Below, piece by piece: positions 1 to 9,293 of a stretch of 64,000 nt of DNA. Both the position numbers and the translations under genes were made by a program. The number at the start of each line of letters is the position of its first letter. Within the stretch, counting starts at the first letter, position 1. The DNA lies in contig NZ_CP121659.1 in the NCBI RefSeq assembly GCF_029714365.1, positions 186,001-250,000 on the forward strand, read 5' to 3'. The DNA is from Sinorhizobium terangae. GTDB taxonomy: Bacteria > Pseudomonadota > Alphaproteobacteria > Rhizobiales > Rhizobiaceae. The notes under the pieces are model-generated. The model searched no databases and was not told the DNA's origin. It saw only the letters and a list, made by a program, of their open reading frames with translations.

Positions 1-3000
1 CCGGACGGACAGGCTTGTTTTGCAAGGCGACCCCGTCGCGCTCGGCGGCGCCGCGCACCTCCGGTGAGCGGTCGGCGGTCACCAGCAGGGCCGGAATGTT
101 TTCCTCCCAAAGCGCGCGGATGCGGTCAATCGCTTCGATGCCGGTGCCATCGTCGAGGTGATAGTCGGCGATGATCGCATCGGGTCTCTTCGCTTGGTGG
201 CCGGGGCCCATTTCCGAGCAGCCGGCAAGCGATTCCACCGTGGTGACGTTGCAGCCCCAGCCGCCGAGCAGCACTGCCATGCCGTCGAGAATCTTCGGCT
301 CATTGTCGATGCAGATGACGCTCAAGGCCGTCAGGGCGTCATTCGCCTTCGCGGCCGCGGCATCTCGCGGTTTGGCGCGTTCGCTGACGCTTGCCTCGAG
401 CGGCACCGTGACCTTGAAGCCTGTGCCTTTGCCATGCTTCGACTGAAGGCTGACCGGGTGGTTGAGGACGCGCGAGATGCGGTCGACGATCGAGAGGCCG
501 AGCCCGAGACCGGCCGCCGTCCGCGCGCCTTCATCGAGGCGTGCGAACTCCTTGAACACGGTGCGGAATTTCGAGGGCGGAATGCCGATACCGGAATCAA
601 GCACCTCGATCGTCGCGGCCCGTCCGCGCCGACGCACGCCGACGAGCACCTTGCCCTTCAGCGTGTATTTGACGGCGTTCGAGACCAGGTTCTGGACCAC
701 TCGCCGCAAGAGGTTCGGATCGCTGCGCACGACAAGGGATGTCGGCATGACGATGAGTTCGAGACCCTTCGCCCGCGCCATCGGAGCAAAATCCGTCTCG
801 ATGCGCCGCAGCAATTCGTTGAGCGGCACCGATTGCAGGCGCGGCTTCATAGCCCCGGTGTCGAGCCTGGAAATATCGAGCACCGCACCGAGAATGGCTT
901 CTACCGATTCCAGCGAGGAATCGATGTTCTGAACGAGCGTGCTGTTGTCGGAATCACCGAGGCGCTCGACGAGCGACGAAGAATAGAGCCGCGCAGCGTT
1001 CAATGGCTGCAGAATGTCGTGTCCGGCGGCAGCGAAGAAACGGGTCTTGCCGATGTTGGCTTCCTCGGCTGCCGCCCGCGCTTCGGCGAGTTCCCGGTTG
1101 ACCCGTGTCAGTTCTCCCGTCCGTTCGGTGACGCGCAGTTCCAACGTCTCGTTGGCTTGTTTCAGAGCCATGTCGGCGGCGACGCGCTGCGTGATGTCTG
1201 TATAGGTGGTGACGATGCCTTTGTCCGGCATAGCGTTGGTTCTGACTTCTATGATGCGCTCGCCATTCGCAAGCTCGAGCAGGAAGGGCTTGTCGAGCGT
1301 CAGGAAATTGGCGATCAGCGCCTTTTCCTGATCCTTGCGGATATCGCCGCGTCTCGTCAGGATCTCGACGATATCGGAGAGCGGGAAGCCGACCTGACCT
1401 GCGGCCTCCGGCAAATCGAGCAATTGCCTGAAACGGCGGTTCCAGATGATCAGGTTGTTGGCATTGTCGAAGACGGCGATGCCCTGATCCATTTGCGAGA
1501 GCGCCGTTTGCAGCATGTCCTGGTTATACTGCAGGGCCTCGCTCGCCTGATCGAGCAGCCAGGCCGTATCCGAGGAGGCATCGTCCATCCGCTGCAGCAC
1601 GAGCGAAAGCACGAGGCGGGCCGAGGATGAACCGATGGCGCTGCCGAGCAGTTGTTCCGAGAAATGAATGAGTGCCATGTCGGCCGAGGCGTTCTCGTCG
1701 AGCCAACGGCCGGACTGCTGCTCATAGGTGTGGAAGGAGCGCTGCATGCGTTCCTCGCCCATGTAGCGGGCGATCGTCGTCTTGAGGTCGCGCACGGTCA
1801 CCTTGGTCTTGCGCCCGCGGAATGTTCCTTCCGTGCGCGAACGGCGGGTGATGAACACGCCGGCCTGGAAGCGCTCCAAGGGCTTTGGCGCCCGGGTCAG
1901 CGAGGCAAGCACGTAGGCCGTGCTGTTGACGAAAAGGCTGAGCGCCGTGGCATTGACCAGGGGGTCGGCATCCGGCCCCGAAAAGAGATCGGTGAACGGC
2001 AGAAGGAAGCTCAGCACCGTCGCCGCGACGTGGGAATTGTCAGGTCCGCCAAGGCTTGGCAGGAACAGGAGATAAGCCCAGACGAGAAAACCGCAGACCA
2101 TTCCGGTGATCGCCCCGCGGGCATTGGCCTGCCGCCAGACGAGGCCGCCGAGGAGCGCAGGCGCCATCTGCGATACGGCAACGAAGGAGAGAAGCCCAAG
2201 CGAAGCGAGGCCAGCACTGATATCGGCCGAGCGATAATAGGCATAGCCGAGCAGAAGGACGACGAAGATCGCCGTGCGGCGAATGTTGAGCAGCGTCCCC
2301 GCCATGTCCTCCTGGAGTCCGCCGCGCAAGCCGAGGCGCCGGCGCAGGAACACCGGCATGACGATATCGTTGGAAATCATGATCGACAGCGCCACCGAAG
2401 CGACGATGACCATGGCGGTTGCCGCGGAAAAGCCGCCGATGAATGTCGTCAGCGAAAGGAGGGGGACCTCGCCGGCAAGCGGCAGCTTCAACAGGTAGAG
2501 GTCCGCGTCGCCGGAGCCCGAGAAGGTCAGGATGCCTGCGATGGCGATCGGCAGCACGAAGAGGTTGATTGCGATGAGATAAAGCGGAAAGAGAACGCCC
2601 GCGGTGCGCAATTCGGTTTCGGTCCGGTTCTCGACCACGGTGACGTGGAACTGCCGCGGCAGTATGATGATGGCGAAGGCCGAGAGCACGATCAGCAGGA
2701 TCCATCGCGCCGGCGGCGTGCGGTATTCGAGGGCGGCGAGGACCGCAGGACTTTGCTGGGCTTGCGCCCACAGATTCGCGGGGCCATCGAACAGGACGAA
2801 GACGACGTAGACGCCGATCGTGAGCATCGCCACGAGCTTCACGACCGATTCCATGGAGATCGCGAGGATGAGACCGTCCTGATGCTCGGTCGCATCGGTA
2901 TGGCGCGTGCCGAAGACGATCGCGAAGCAGGCGAGGAAAAGTGTGACGAGCAGCGGTAGATCGATGAAGGTCTGCCCTGCACCAATGCCATAATGGCTCG

Positions 3001-3448
3001 TGTCGATCATCGCCGCGACCGAGCTCGAAACCGCCTTGAGCTGGAGGGCGATATAGGGAATGGCCCCAACCAGTGAAATGAACGCAACGATCGCGGCAAC
3101 CGCCGGGTTCTTGCCGTAGCGCGCAGCCATGAAATCGGCGACGGATGTGAGCTTTTCGGTCTTGGCGAGTTGGATGATGCGGCGGACTAGCGGCATGCCG
3201 AGCGTGAACATCAGGATCGGCCCGATATAGATGCCGGTGAACTCGAGCCCGCGTTCGGCCGCCAGTCCCACGCCGCCGAAATAGGTCCAGGATGTGCAAT
3301 AGATCGCGAGGCTGAGCGCATAGACCAGCGGCCTGCCCTTGCTGGCAGCGTTGTTTCTCCTGGCTCGCCGGTCGCCATAACTTGCGACTGCGAAGAGCAG
3401 CAGCAGATAGGCGAAGGCCGAGGCAAAAATAACAGAAGCCGAAAGCAT
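1..3448 (-). CDS. Hybrid sensor histidine kinase fused to a sodium/solute symporter domain (partial, C-terminus cut by window)
   Basis: About 1149 residues are visible; the end lies left of base 1. The ATG at 3448-3446 follows GGAGGAGTGAG-like bases, a good ribosome site. Residues 1 to about 520 are very hydrophobic and resemble the SSS/PutP symporter fold (about 13 membrane segments). A PAS-like region and coiled coil follow, then a kinase core with the H-box GHDILQPLNAARLY (His810), an N-box (NLVSNAVKY) and G-boxes. A receiver domain follows with DYHLDD (Asp1095 is the likely phosphate acceptor). The H-box is of the NahK/ErcS type. By family, such proteins (compare CbrA) may sense or carry a small solute and pass the signal by phosphorelay. 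The ligand is unknown. No cognate regulator is seen; it points away from mscL. Confidence 0.88.
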   Translation of the reverse strand, partial: MLSASVIFASAFAYLLLLFAVASYGDRRARRNNAASKGRPLVYALSLAIYCTSWTYFGGVGLAAERGLEFTGIYIGPILMFTLGMPLVRRIIQLAKTEKLTSVADFMAARYGKNPAVAAIVAFISLVGAIPYIALQLKAVSSSVAAMIDTSHYGIGAGQTFIDLPLLVTLFLACFAIVFGTRHTDATEHQDGLILAISMESVVKLVAMLTIGVYVVFVLFDGPANLWAQAQQSPAVLAALEYRTPPARWILLIVLSAFAIIILPRQFHVTVVENRTETELRTAGVLFPLYLIAINLFVLPIAIAGILTFSGSGDADLYLLKLPLAGEVPLLSLTTFIGGFSAATAMVIVASVALSIMISNDIVMPVFLRRRLGLRGGLQEDMAGTLLNIRRTAIFVVLLLGYAYYRSADISAGLASLGLLSFVAVSQMAPALLGGLVWRQANARGAITGMVCGFLVWAYLLFLPSLGGPDNSHVAATVLSFLLPFTDLFSGPDADPLVNATALSLFVNSTAYVLASLTRAPKPLERFQAGVFITRRSRTEGTFRGRKTKVTVRDLKTTIARYMGEERMQRSFHTYEQQSGRWLDENASADMALIHFSEQLLGSAIGSSSARLVLSLVLQRMDDASSDTAWLLDQASEALQYNQDMLQTALSQMDQGIAVFDNANNLIIWNRRFRQLLDLPEAAGQVGFPLSDIVEILTRRGDIRKDQEKALIANFLTLDKPFLLELANGERIIEVRTNAMPDKGIVTTYTDITQRVAADMALKQANETLELRVTERTGELTRVNRELAEARAAAEEANIGKTRFFAAAGHDILQPLNAARLYSSSLVERLGDSDNSTLVQNIDSSLESVEAILGAVLDISRLDTGAMKPRLQSVPLNELLRRIETDFAPMARAKGLELIVMPTSLVVRSDPNLLRRVVQNLVSNAVKYTLKGKVLVGVRRRGRAATIEVLDSGIGIPPSKFRTVFKEFARLDEGARTAAGLGLGLSIVDRISRVLNHPVSLQSKHGKGTGFKVTVPLEASVSERAKPRDAAAAKANDALTALSVICIDNEPKILDGMAVLLGGWGCNVTTVESLAGCSEMGPGHQAKRPDAIIADYHLDDGTGIEAIDRIRALWEENIPALLVTADRSPEVRGAAERDGVALQNKPVRP

Positions 3449-3681
3449 GCCTCACTCCTCCGAAAGTCAGCATAGGGCAAGTCCAGCGGGTTGAGAATTG
3501 CCTGGCCTATGCGTCTTAAGTCCAAGAATGCGGGCGTTCTCTTGGCCGGGTTTGATCCGACTTGATCAAATGCAAAGAACGGTTCCCACCGGGCGACCTT
3601 TGGTCTAGATTCCAAACCAGCGGTTGCCGCTTAGGACAGATGCGGTTGCCGTTCTTAAACGGGGACTACACGGAGAGACGC

Positions 3682-4110
3682 ATGCTGAACGAATTCAAGG
3701 AGTTTATTGCCCGCGGCAACGTCATGGATCTTGCGGTTGGCGTGATCATTGGCGCCGCCTTCAGTAAGATCGTCGATTCGGTCGTCAACGATCTCGTAAT
3801 GCCGATCGTCGGCGCCATCACCGGCGGCGGCTTCGACTTCTCCAATTATTTCATTCCGCTTTCCGCGAACGTCACCGCGCCCTCGCTTGCGGCGGCTCGT
3901 CAGCAGGGCGCCGTCTTTGCCTATGGCAACTTCATCACCGTGCTCATCAATTTCCTGATCCTTGCCTGGATCATCTTCCTGATGATCAAGGTCGTGAACC
4001 GGATACGTGCTTCGGTCGAAACGAAAAAGGAAGCGGCGCCCGCGGCTCCGCCGCCGCAGGATATCCTGCTTCTTTCCGAGATTCGCGATCTATTGAAACA
4101 GCGCGCCTGA
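3682..4110 (+). CDS. mscL: Large-conductance mechanosensitive channel MscL
   Basis: This 142-residue protein matches MscL in length and order: an N-terminal amphipathic helix ([13 protein letters not shown]), a first membrane helix with the Ala/Gly/Val-rich pore face ([14 protein letters not shown]), a periplasmic loop, a second membrane helix ([15 protein letters not shown]) and a charged C-terminal bundle ([12 protein letters not shown]). It opens under membrane tension to release solutes on osmotic downshock. The ATG at 3682 is preceded by GGAGAG at a good distance; a longer upstream reading frame exists but its extra residues do not resemble MscL. It stands alone, and a palindromic repeat follows 40 bases downstream. 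Confidence 0.97.
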   Translation: MLNEFKEFIARGNVMDLAVGVIIGAAFSKIVDSVVNDLVMPIVGAITGGGFDFSNYFIPLSANVTAPSLAAARQQGAVFAYGNFITVLINFLILAWIIFLMIKVVNRIRASVETKKEAAPAAPPPQDILLLSEIRDLLKQRA

Positions 4111-4150
4111 TCGCCTCACGGCGATTGCGGCTTCGATCTCGCTGGCCGGT

Positions 4151-4218
4151 AAAAACATCCAGGGATTCAAAGTGCTACAGCGTCCCTTGTGCGTCTGAAA
4201 AGACGCACGGCGCTGTAG
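4151..4218 (+). repeat. Intergenic mosaic repeat, hairpin family 1 (partial copy)
   Basis: Contains the family core: ATTCAAAGTGCTACAGCG, a hairpin formed by GTGCGTCT and AGACGCAC around a GAAA loop, then GCGCTGTAG. The same core recurs at least nine times in the window. Its position just after mscL fits a 3'-end RNA hairpin, but no T-tract follows, so terminator activity is not shown. Confidence 0.85.
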
Positions 4219-4354
4219 GTGCCGCGAAACATCACAAAAATCGATAAACCAGTCAGATAATGTCGCGTGATCGTCCGCGCAAAAGCGTCTAGAAGCTGCG
4301 GGCTGTAGCACATTGAATTGCTGCACGATTTTGTCATGCAGCAGGAGCCCCCAC

Positions 4355-5521
4355 ATGACGATCATGAACACTCTCAGCCCCCGGTCTCTTTCGGCCCCCG
4401 AAAGCGGCATCGTCGAGGTTGTGAATTATGCGCGCGGTCGGGAAGGCGTGATTCCGCTCTGGGTGGGCGAGGGGGACCTTGCCACGCCGGACTTCATCAG
4501 CCGGGCGGCGGCCGAAGCGCTTGTGGCCGGCGAGACCTTCTACACCTGGCAGCGTGGCATCCCGCCGCTTCGCGAAGCGCTGGTGCACTACTATCAGCGC
4601 CGGTTCCAGAAGACGCTGTCTCCGGAACATTTTTATGTCACGGGATCGGGGATGCAGGCGATCAAGCTCGCGATCGAGGCGGTGACGTCGCCCGGCGACG
4701 AAATTGTGCTGCTGACGCCCGCCTGGCCGAACTTTGCCGCTGCCGCCGAGATTTCGGGAGCCCGGCCGGTTTCCGTGCCCCTTCGTTTCGAGCATGGCAA
4801 ATGGCAGCTCGACCTCGACAGCCTCGATGCCGCGATCGGCGAGAAAACGCGGGCCTTGTTCATCAACACGCCGTCCAATCCGACCGGCTGGACCGCGACG
4901 AAGGATGATCTCAGAGCCATTCTGACGCTCGCGCGCAAGCACGGTCTCTGGATCATCGCCGACGAAATCTATGCACTTTACTACTATGCCGGCGGGCGAG
5001 CGCCGTCGTTCCTGGACATCATGGACGATGACGACCGGATCCTGTTCGTCAATTCCTTCTCCAAAAACTGGTCGATGACCGGCTGGCGCCTCGGCTGGAT
5101 CGTTGCGCCTCCGGCGATGGGGCAGGTGCTGGAAAATCTGATCCAGTATTCGACATCGGGCGTTGCGCAATTCATGCAACGCGGCGCGGTTGTGGCCCTC
5201 GATGAGGGAGATGCCTTTGTCGACGAGAACATTGCCAAGGCCGCGCTGAGCCGCGATCTGCTCTGCGACGCACTGATCGCGACCAATCGCGTCGAAACAC
5301 TGAAGCCGGATGGCGCGCTCTATGCATTCCTGAAGATCGACGGTGTGACTGATTCCCGGCAAGCGGCGCTCGACATCGTCGACAAGACGGGGGTCGGACT
5401 GGCGCCCGGAACCGCCTTCGGCGAGGGCGGTTCACTCTTCATGCGCGCCTGCTTCCTGCGCGATCCGGCGCAAGTAGCGGAGGCGGCCCAGCGCCTCAGC
5501 GGCTACATATTGAGCCGGTAG
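4355..5521 (+). CDS. Class I/II pyridoxal-phosphate aminotransferase
   Basis: A 388-residue fold-type I aminotransferase. Visible marks are the substrate-side GEGDLATPDFI, the NTPSNPTGW cofactor loop, DEIYALYYY and the PLP-lysine segment NSFSKNWSMTGWRLGW. It transfers an amino group between an amino acid and a 2-oxoacid; the exact substrate cannot be read from sequence (aspartate- or branched/aromatic-type are all possible). The ATG at 4355 is chosen because GCAGGAG lies 8 bases upstream; an earlier in-frame ATG at 4313 would add 14 Cys/Ser-rich residues falling in repeat-derived sequence. Monocistronic, convergent with the TadG-like gene. Confidence 0.9.
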   Translation: MTIMNTLSPRSLSAPESGIVEVVNYARGREGVIPLWVGEGDLATPDFISRAAAEALVAGETFYTWQRGIPPLREALVHYYQRRFQKTLSPEHFYVTGSGMQAIKLAIEAVTSPGDEIVLLTPAWPNFAAAAEISGARPVSVPLRFEHGKWQLDLDSLDAAIGEKTRALFINTPSNPTGWTATKDDLRAILTLARKHGLWIIADEIYALYYYAGGRAPSFLDIMDDDDRILFVNSFSKNWSMTGWRLGWIVAPPAMGQVLENLIQYSTSGVAQFMQRGAVVALDEGDAFVDENIAKAALSRDLLCDALIATNRVETLKPDGALYAFLKIDGVTDSRQAALDIVDKTGVGLAPGTAFGEGGSLFMRACFLRDPAQVAEAAQRLSGYILSR

Positions 5522-5569
5522 AATTCTCCCGGCTCGACCGAAGCAGTCCTCAGGCCATTCCCTGCGAGA

Positions 5570-6907
5570 CTAACGCACCAGCCGGATAGCGCCCGGGTAG
5601 TAGATGCTCTTGTCGGCAAGCTCCGTCGTGCAATCCATCTTGAATGTGCTGTTACCGGTCAGGGTGATTTCCTGGGCGATCAGCCGGATGCACTCGCCGC
5701 TCGTTGCGCCATTGCCCGAATATTGCAGTTCAGCAGCGTCGGGGAGGTAGACGATACCGGTCAAGGACGACCGGCTGTTGCCGTTGATGATCGCGGTCTC
5801 CACATTTCCATGCTCGGCGACGATGGAGAACCCGGCCCAATCGCCTACGAGCGACGGCGAGATATTGAACGTTGCAGAGCCGTTGATGCTGAGCACGGCG
5901 CCGTTCATGAGGAAGAAAGTGACGCCGGTCCCTGTCACATTGGCCTGGCTGCCGAATTCGAGACGCCCGCCATCGATGATGTAGTTGCCGGAAAGGAGTT
6001 TTACGGCGCGTTTGATGTCCAGGCTGTGATAGGTTCCGGGCTTCAATGTGACGACGTAGCCCTCATTGTTGTTCTTAGGCGTCTTGCCGGTGCCGTTACA
6101 GTCGCCATTGCCGCCGCCGCCGGCGATGAAGTCCTGTCCGCAACCGGAAAGATCGACCCACGCCGATGTTTTTGGCAGGACCTTGTTCTTGAACGGGTCG
6201 GCCACGCGTGACGCGCCTTCCATCGCCTGGGCGCAAGCAAGTTCGACCGATAGCGGCGAACTGTAAATTCCGCCGGCGGCGTAAAGACACTCCGCCTTGA
6301 GCTTGCCTGTGCCGCCGACATAGATCGATTGATCGTCGTTGGAGTCCGAGATGACGGTGCATCCGGTCAGATCGACGGCTGCGCTGCCGCTGACTTCGAA
6401 TGCCCGGTCGGCCGTGTTATGCAGTGCCAGAATACAGGCTTCCGCGCTGGCCGCGCGCGCCGCAACGGCCTGGCGCCGGATTTTGAGCGGCAGGCGCTCC
6501 AGGAACATCGGCTTATAGTCGAAGCTGAATTCCGCTGCGGCGACGTCTTCGATCGTGCTGTGCGTGAACGCGACGGACAATGCGCCTTGCGTGGGTGTGT
6601 CCGCGAGATTGGCTCCGTCGACGACGTTTTCTTGCGGCAGCGCGTAGTTGCTCCAGAAGAACTTCTCCGCCGCTTTGGAGGCTTCGCTTTCGTCCGCGCC
6701 TTCGCCGTAGGCTCGCACGGAACCAAGCGCGGCGGCGTCCAGCGCAGCCTGCATTTTCTCGGCTTCGAGATAGGCACCGACGAAGTCGAGCGTCAGGCCG
6801 GCGGCGGCGATGATGGGGACGATCGCGATTGCTCCGAGGACGGCGAAATTGCCGTTTTTGTCGCGAGCCAATCGACTCAATTGGGCATGGAACTTCGCAC
6901 GTCTCAT
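5570..6907 (-). CDS. TadG-like pilus assembly / TadE-family secreted protein
   Basis: 445 residues. The N-terminus is charged, followed by the typical TadE/TadG segment: DKNGNFAVLGAIAIVPIIAA, one membrane helix, then EKMQAALDAAALGSVRAY. The rest is a Cys-containing extracytoplasmic region rich in short beta-repeats (for example GNYIIDGGRLEFGSQANVTG), which suggests a beta-solenoid. Family members are minor pilins or Flp-pilus assembly factors in the inner membrane or periplasm. No other tad genes lie nearby, so a role outside the pilus is possible. The ATG at 6907 is preceded by AGGGGGAACC; an upstream in-frame ATG would place this site inside the gene. Confidence 0.82.
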   Translation of the reverse strand: MRRAKFHAQLSRLARDKNGNFAVLGAIAIVPIIAAAGLTLDFVGAYLEAEKMQAALDAAALGSVRAYGEGADESEASKAAEKFFWSNYALPQENVVDGANLADTPTQGALSVAFTHSTIEDVAAAEFSFDYKPMFLERLPLKIRRQAVAARAASAEACILALHNTADRAFEVSGSAAVDLTGCTVISDSNDDQSIYVGGTGKLKAECLYAAGGIYSSPLSVELACAQAMEGASRVADPFKNKVLPKTSAWVDLSGCGQDFIAGGGGNGDCNGTGKTPKNNNEGYVVTLKPGTYHSLDIKRAVKLLSGNYIIDGGRLEFGSQANVTGTGVTFFLMNGAVLSINGSATFNISPSLVGDWAGFSIVAEHGNVETAIINGNSRSSLTGIVYLPDAAELQYSGNGATSGECIRLIAQEITLTGNSTFKMDCTTELADKSIYYPGAIRLVR

Positions 6908-7242
6908 TCGTGGTTCCCCCTGGAAGGCCAATATTTCGAAAGGCTAATGCATGTCCACTTCAGAATCCGTTAGTGAGTGCGTGTGTTTTTTAATAAAATT
7001 TAATATTTTCTGAGTTTCAGGTGAGAAGAGCATGTATGACCGCCCTTCACGCCCAGTCATGCGGAAGCTGAAGGCACGTGTCCGGTACAGATGTATAAAA
7101 TTCTCGATAATCAGCAGATGGGTATTTAACTACAACCGCGAGAATATCGGGCGAAGGCCGCTGGGCGCGCCCCGAGTTTACCAATTCAGAAAGCTCAGCT
7201 CGTCTTTCCTGTCCCCATCTTTGAGGGGATGGAAACCGGGCA
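6908..7242. other. Divergent intergenic region between TadG-like gene and galE
   Basis: 335 bases without a convincing gene. It is AT-richer than its surroundings (for example TTTTTTAATAAAATTTAATATTT at 6987-7010, quoted in part) and must hold the promoters of both flanking genes. I could not assign a defined -35/-10 pair or operator. A short inverted repeat CCCCATCTTTGAGGGG lies at 7213-7228, just ahead of galE. Confidence 0.5.
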
Positions 7243-8247
7243 ATGGCGATATTGGTAACGGGCGGGGCGGGTTACATAGGCAGCCACATGGTGTGGTCGC
7301 TGCTCGATGCGGGCGAGTCTGTCGTGGTGGTCGACAGGTTGTCCACAGGTTTCCGCTGGGCGATCGCGCCGGAAGCAAAGTTCTATTTCGGCGACGTCGG
7401 CAACAGGACGCTGCTTGGCAGGATCTTTGCGGAAAACGAGATCGATGCGGTCATCCATTTCGCGGGATCAGCGGTCGTTCCGGAATCTGTCGCCGACCCG
7501 CTTGCCTACTATGAAAATAACACGGCGAACACGCGCACGCTGGTCGCCGCGACGATCGCGGCCGGCGTTCGCCATTTCGTGTTCTCATCGACCGCGGCGG
7601 TCTACGGCACTCAGGATACTGCCGACCCGGTCAAGGAAACAGCCACGTTGCGTCCCGAGAGCCCCTATGGCCGTTCGAAGCTGATGTCGGAAATCATGCT
7701 GCAGGACGCCGCTGCCGCTCATGATTTCCGCTACGTGGTGCTGCGCTATTTCAACGTCGCCGGAGCGGATCCGCTCGGCCGCGCCGGGCAATCGACTGCG
7801 GGTGCGACTCATCTGATCAAGGTCGCCTGCGAGGCCGCTCTCGGCATACGCCGCAAGGTCGATGTCTACGGAACCGATTATCCGACCGCGGACGGTACCG
7901 GCATTCGGGATTATATCCACGTTGCCGATTTGGTTACGGCACACAAGGACGCGCTCGGCTATCTAAGAGGCGGCGGCGAACCACTGACGAGCAATTGCGG
8001 TTATGGCAAAGGTTTTTCGGTGCTGCAGGTTCTCGACGCGGTGCGGCGGGTGTCGGGGCGTGATTTCCGTATAGACTATGCACCGCGGCGTCCGGGCGAC
8101 GCCGCACAGGTCGTCGCGGACTCCTCGCTTGCGCGGCTGAAGCTCGACTGGGTGCCGACCCATGCAAGCCTCGAAGACATCGTCCTGAGCGCCTTCGACT
8201 GGGAGCGGTATCTCAGCCGCAAGAACAGCTACGACAAGGCGGTCTGA
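7243..8247 (+). CDS. galE: UDP-glucose 4-epimerase
   Basis: 334 residues, the usual length for GalE. The N-terminal Rossmann motif TGGAGYIGSH binds NAD; the catalytic pair is Ser in SSTAAVYG and Tyr/Lys in YGRSKLMSE. The sugar-nucleotide part has RYFNVAGADP and GTGIRDYIHV. It interconverts UDP-glucose and UDP-galactose in the cytoplasm, feeding surface polysaccharides. It is similar to but clearly distinct from rhizobial ExoB, so it is probably a second epimerase. ATG at 7243; the ribosome site is weak (GGATGGAAACC). No operon partner is adjacent. Confidence 0.92.
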   Translation: MAILVTGGAGYIGSHMVWSLLDAGESVVVVDRLSTGFRWAIAPEAKFYFGDVGNRTLLGRIFAENEIDAVIHFAGSAVVPESVADPLAYYENNTANTRTLVAATIAAGVRHFVFSSTAAVYGTQDTADPVKETATLRPESPYGRSKLMSEIMLQDAAAAHDFRYVVLRYFNVAGADPLGRAGQSTAGATHLIKVACEAALGIRRKVDVYGTDYPTADGTGIRDYIHVADLVTAHKDALGYLRGGGEPLTSNCGYGKGFSVLQVLDAVRRVSGRDFRIDYAPRRPGDAAQVVADSSLARLKLDWVPTHASLEDIVLSAFDWERYLSRKNSYDKAV

Positions 8248-8303
8248 AGAATTGGCCGGGACCGCGGTGTCGGCTGCGATGGCGGCAATTGTCAGGTAGC
8301 GGG

Positions 8304-8609
8304 CTACTCCTCAGCCTCGCCGAGCAGGCGGCGTTCGTGCGCAATGGCATGATCGATCAGCTGGGCCCAGATGCCCTCGTAGAAATCGGGGTCGAGGCCG
8401 AGTTCGCTCGCGTGCCTGCGCGCATTTGCCCGCACTTCGGCCACGCGTGCCGGGATATCGGCTTTCAATTTGAGCGGACGCTTTATCTCGGCCGCGCGAT
8501 CGATGTAACCCCAGCGCTCCGCAAGCAGCTTCATCAGGGCGCGGTCGAGCCGGTCGATCTCGACACGCACATCCGCCATTGTCGTGCATTCTGCGGGGGT
8601 CTTCTGCAT
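8304..8609 (-). CDS. Chorismate mutase, AroQ type
   Basis: 101 residues, all-helical AroQ fold: VRVEIDRLDRALMKLLAERW, then IDRAAEIKR, and a C-terminal YEGIWAQLIDHAIAHE. The Arg, Lys and Glu of the active site are present. It converts chorismate to prephenate, the entry to Phe and Tyr; the close relative isochorismate-pyruvate lyase (PchB) cannot be wholly excluded. The ATG at 8609 follows AGGAG at 8625-8621. A longer frame starting at 8699 would run into a repeat element and is rejected. Convergent with galE. Confidence 0.85.
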   Translation of the reverse strand: MQKTPAECTTMADVRVEIDRLDRALMKLLAERWGYIDRAAEIKRPLKLKADIPARVAEVRANARRHASELGLDPDFYEGIWAQLIDHAIAHERRLLGEAEE

Positions 8610-8645
8610 CGCTTGTCCAGCTCCTGCGGGGCGGAAACCGCCCGA

Positions 8646-8746
8646 CTGCATGTTTCCTTGAATCGTAGCGATCCAAGGACAAAACACGCAGAGATTCAAA
8701 GGCTACAGCGCCCTTTGGGCGTCTGATAGGACGCGCGGCGCCGTAG
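8646..8746 (+). repeat. Intergenic mosaic repeat, family 1, near full-length
   Basis: Begins CTGCATGTTTCCTT, has the imperfect CCTTGAATCG/CGATCCAAGG palindrome, then ATTCAAAGGCTACAGCG and the GCGTCTGATAGGACGC hairpin, ending GCGCCGTAG. It lies directly upstream of the chorismate mutase gene (on the other strand), so it may sit in that gene's leader. Confidence 0.85.
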
Positions 8747-8814
8747 GGTTCGTTGCGGCCGAACTGCTAGCAAAGCGAAGCGTGGCTGAGAAGAGGCAAA
8801 ACGACCGCAGCGAC

Positions 8815-8917
8815 CTACAGCGCCACGCGTCCAATCGGAAGCGCTAAGGGCGCTCTAGCAATTTGAATGGCTGCATGATTTTGTCCTTAAATTGATTCGA
8901 TTTAAGGAATCATGCAG
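8815..8917 (-). repeat. Intergenic mosaic repeat, family 1, inverted copy
   Basis: Reads as the reverse complement of the family: CTACAGCGCC first, then CTAGCAATTTGAATGGCTGC, the TCCTTAAATTGATTCGATTTAAGGA palindrome (8884-8908, quoted in part), and a terminal CATGCAG. It faces the copy at 8646-8746, so the two form a large inverted pair about 70 bases apart. Confidence 0.8.
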
Positions 8918-8922
8918 TGGCG

Positions 8923-9010
8923 GATGAGGAAAATAATGTGCGGTTTACCACCCGCATCCCGCTCAAACTTATGATGACAATTACGATGATTTTGGATCGA
9001 TTCGATCCGG
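8923..9010 (-). repeat. Intergenic mosaic repeat, family 2
   Basis: Contains GGATGAGGAAAATAATGTG, ACCCGCATCCCGCTC and the palindrome GGATCGATTCGATCC. It matches the elements at 13394-13460 and 15464-15577. It starts six bases after the preceding family 1 element, so the two make a composite mosaic. A 62-codon frame over it (8917-9105) is judged an artefact. From 9011 to 9179 I see nothing definite. Confidence 0.78.
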
Positions 9011-9179
9011 CACTGCGGCTCCCGGAGTGGTCACCTCGGCGGGTGATCGCCGGGGAGGAGGGTGCGGTCCTGTCTCCGCCGACGATCGCCCGCCGATGTG
9101 TATGAAGACGCTAGGCCTTCAAACTTGAGCGAGGCTTTTATCGCTGACGGCAGCACACCTTATCAGGCGCACACAAAGG

Positions 9180-9293
9180 CTAAGTGCCCAGCACCAGTTT
9201 GATCGCGAGGCCGACGATGCTGACTGCAGCCACCCCTGCAAGCCAGAGCGCGACAAACCAGAGAAGCTTCCGGGCCGTGCCGTCCGCACGCAT
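9180..9293 (-). CDS. DUF2474-type small membrane protein of the cytochrome bd operon
   Basis: 37 residues: MRADGTARKLLWFVALW, then a single membrane helix, ending LVLGT. Its start codon overlaps the cydB stop as TGATG, which implies translational coupling. Small single-helix proteins (CydX, CydY, CioZ/DUF2474) are known accessory subunits of bd oxidases, and DUF2474 proteins typically follow CIO-type cydB. Role by family: stabilising the oxidase in the inner membrane. Too short for most gene callers. Confidence 0.8.
   Translation of the reverse strand: MRADGTARKLLWFVALWLAGVAAVSIVGLAIKLVLGT

Noticed and set aside
158..2959. Long plus-strand frames opposite the hybrid kinase (490 and 435 codons)
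   Set aside because: They are GC-rich shadows: Arg/Glu/Asp-heavy, no domain, and antisense to a clear kinase with motifs in order.
4151..4218. CRISPR-like repeats
   Set aside because: The copies are dispersed singly across 58 kb with no regular spacers and no cas genes.
8917..9105. 62-codon plus-strand ORF
   Set aside because: It lies across the family 2 repeat and has no ribosome site.
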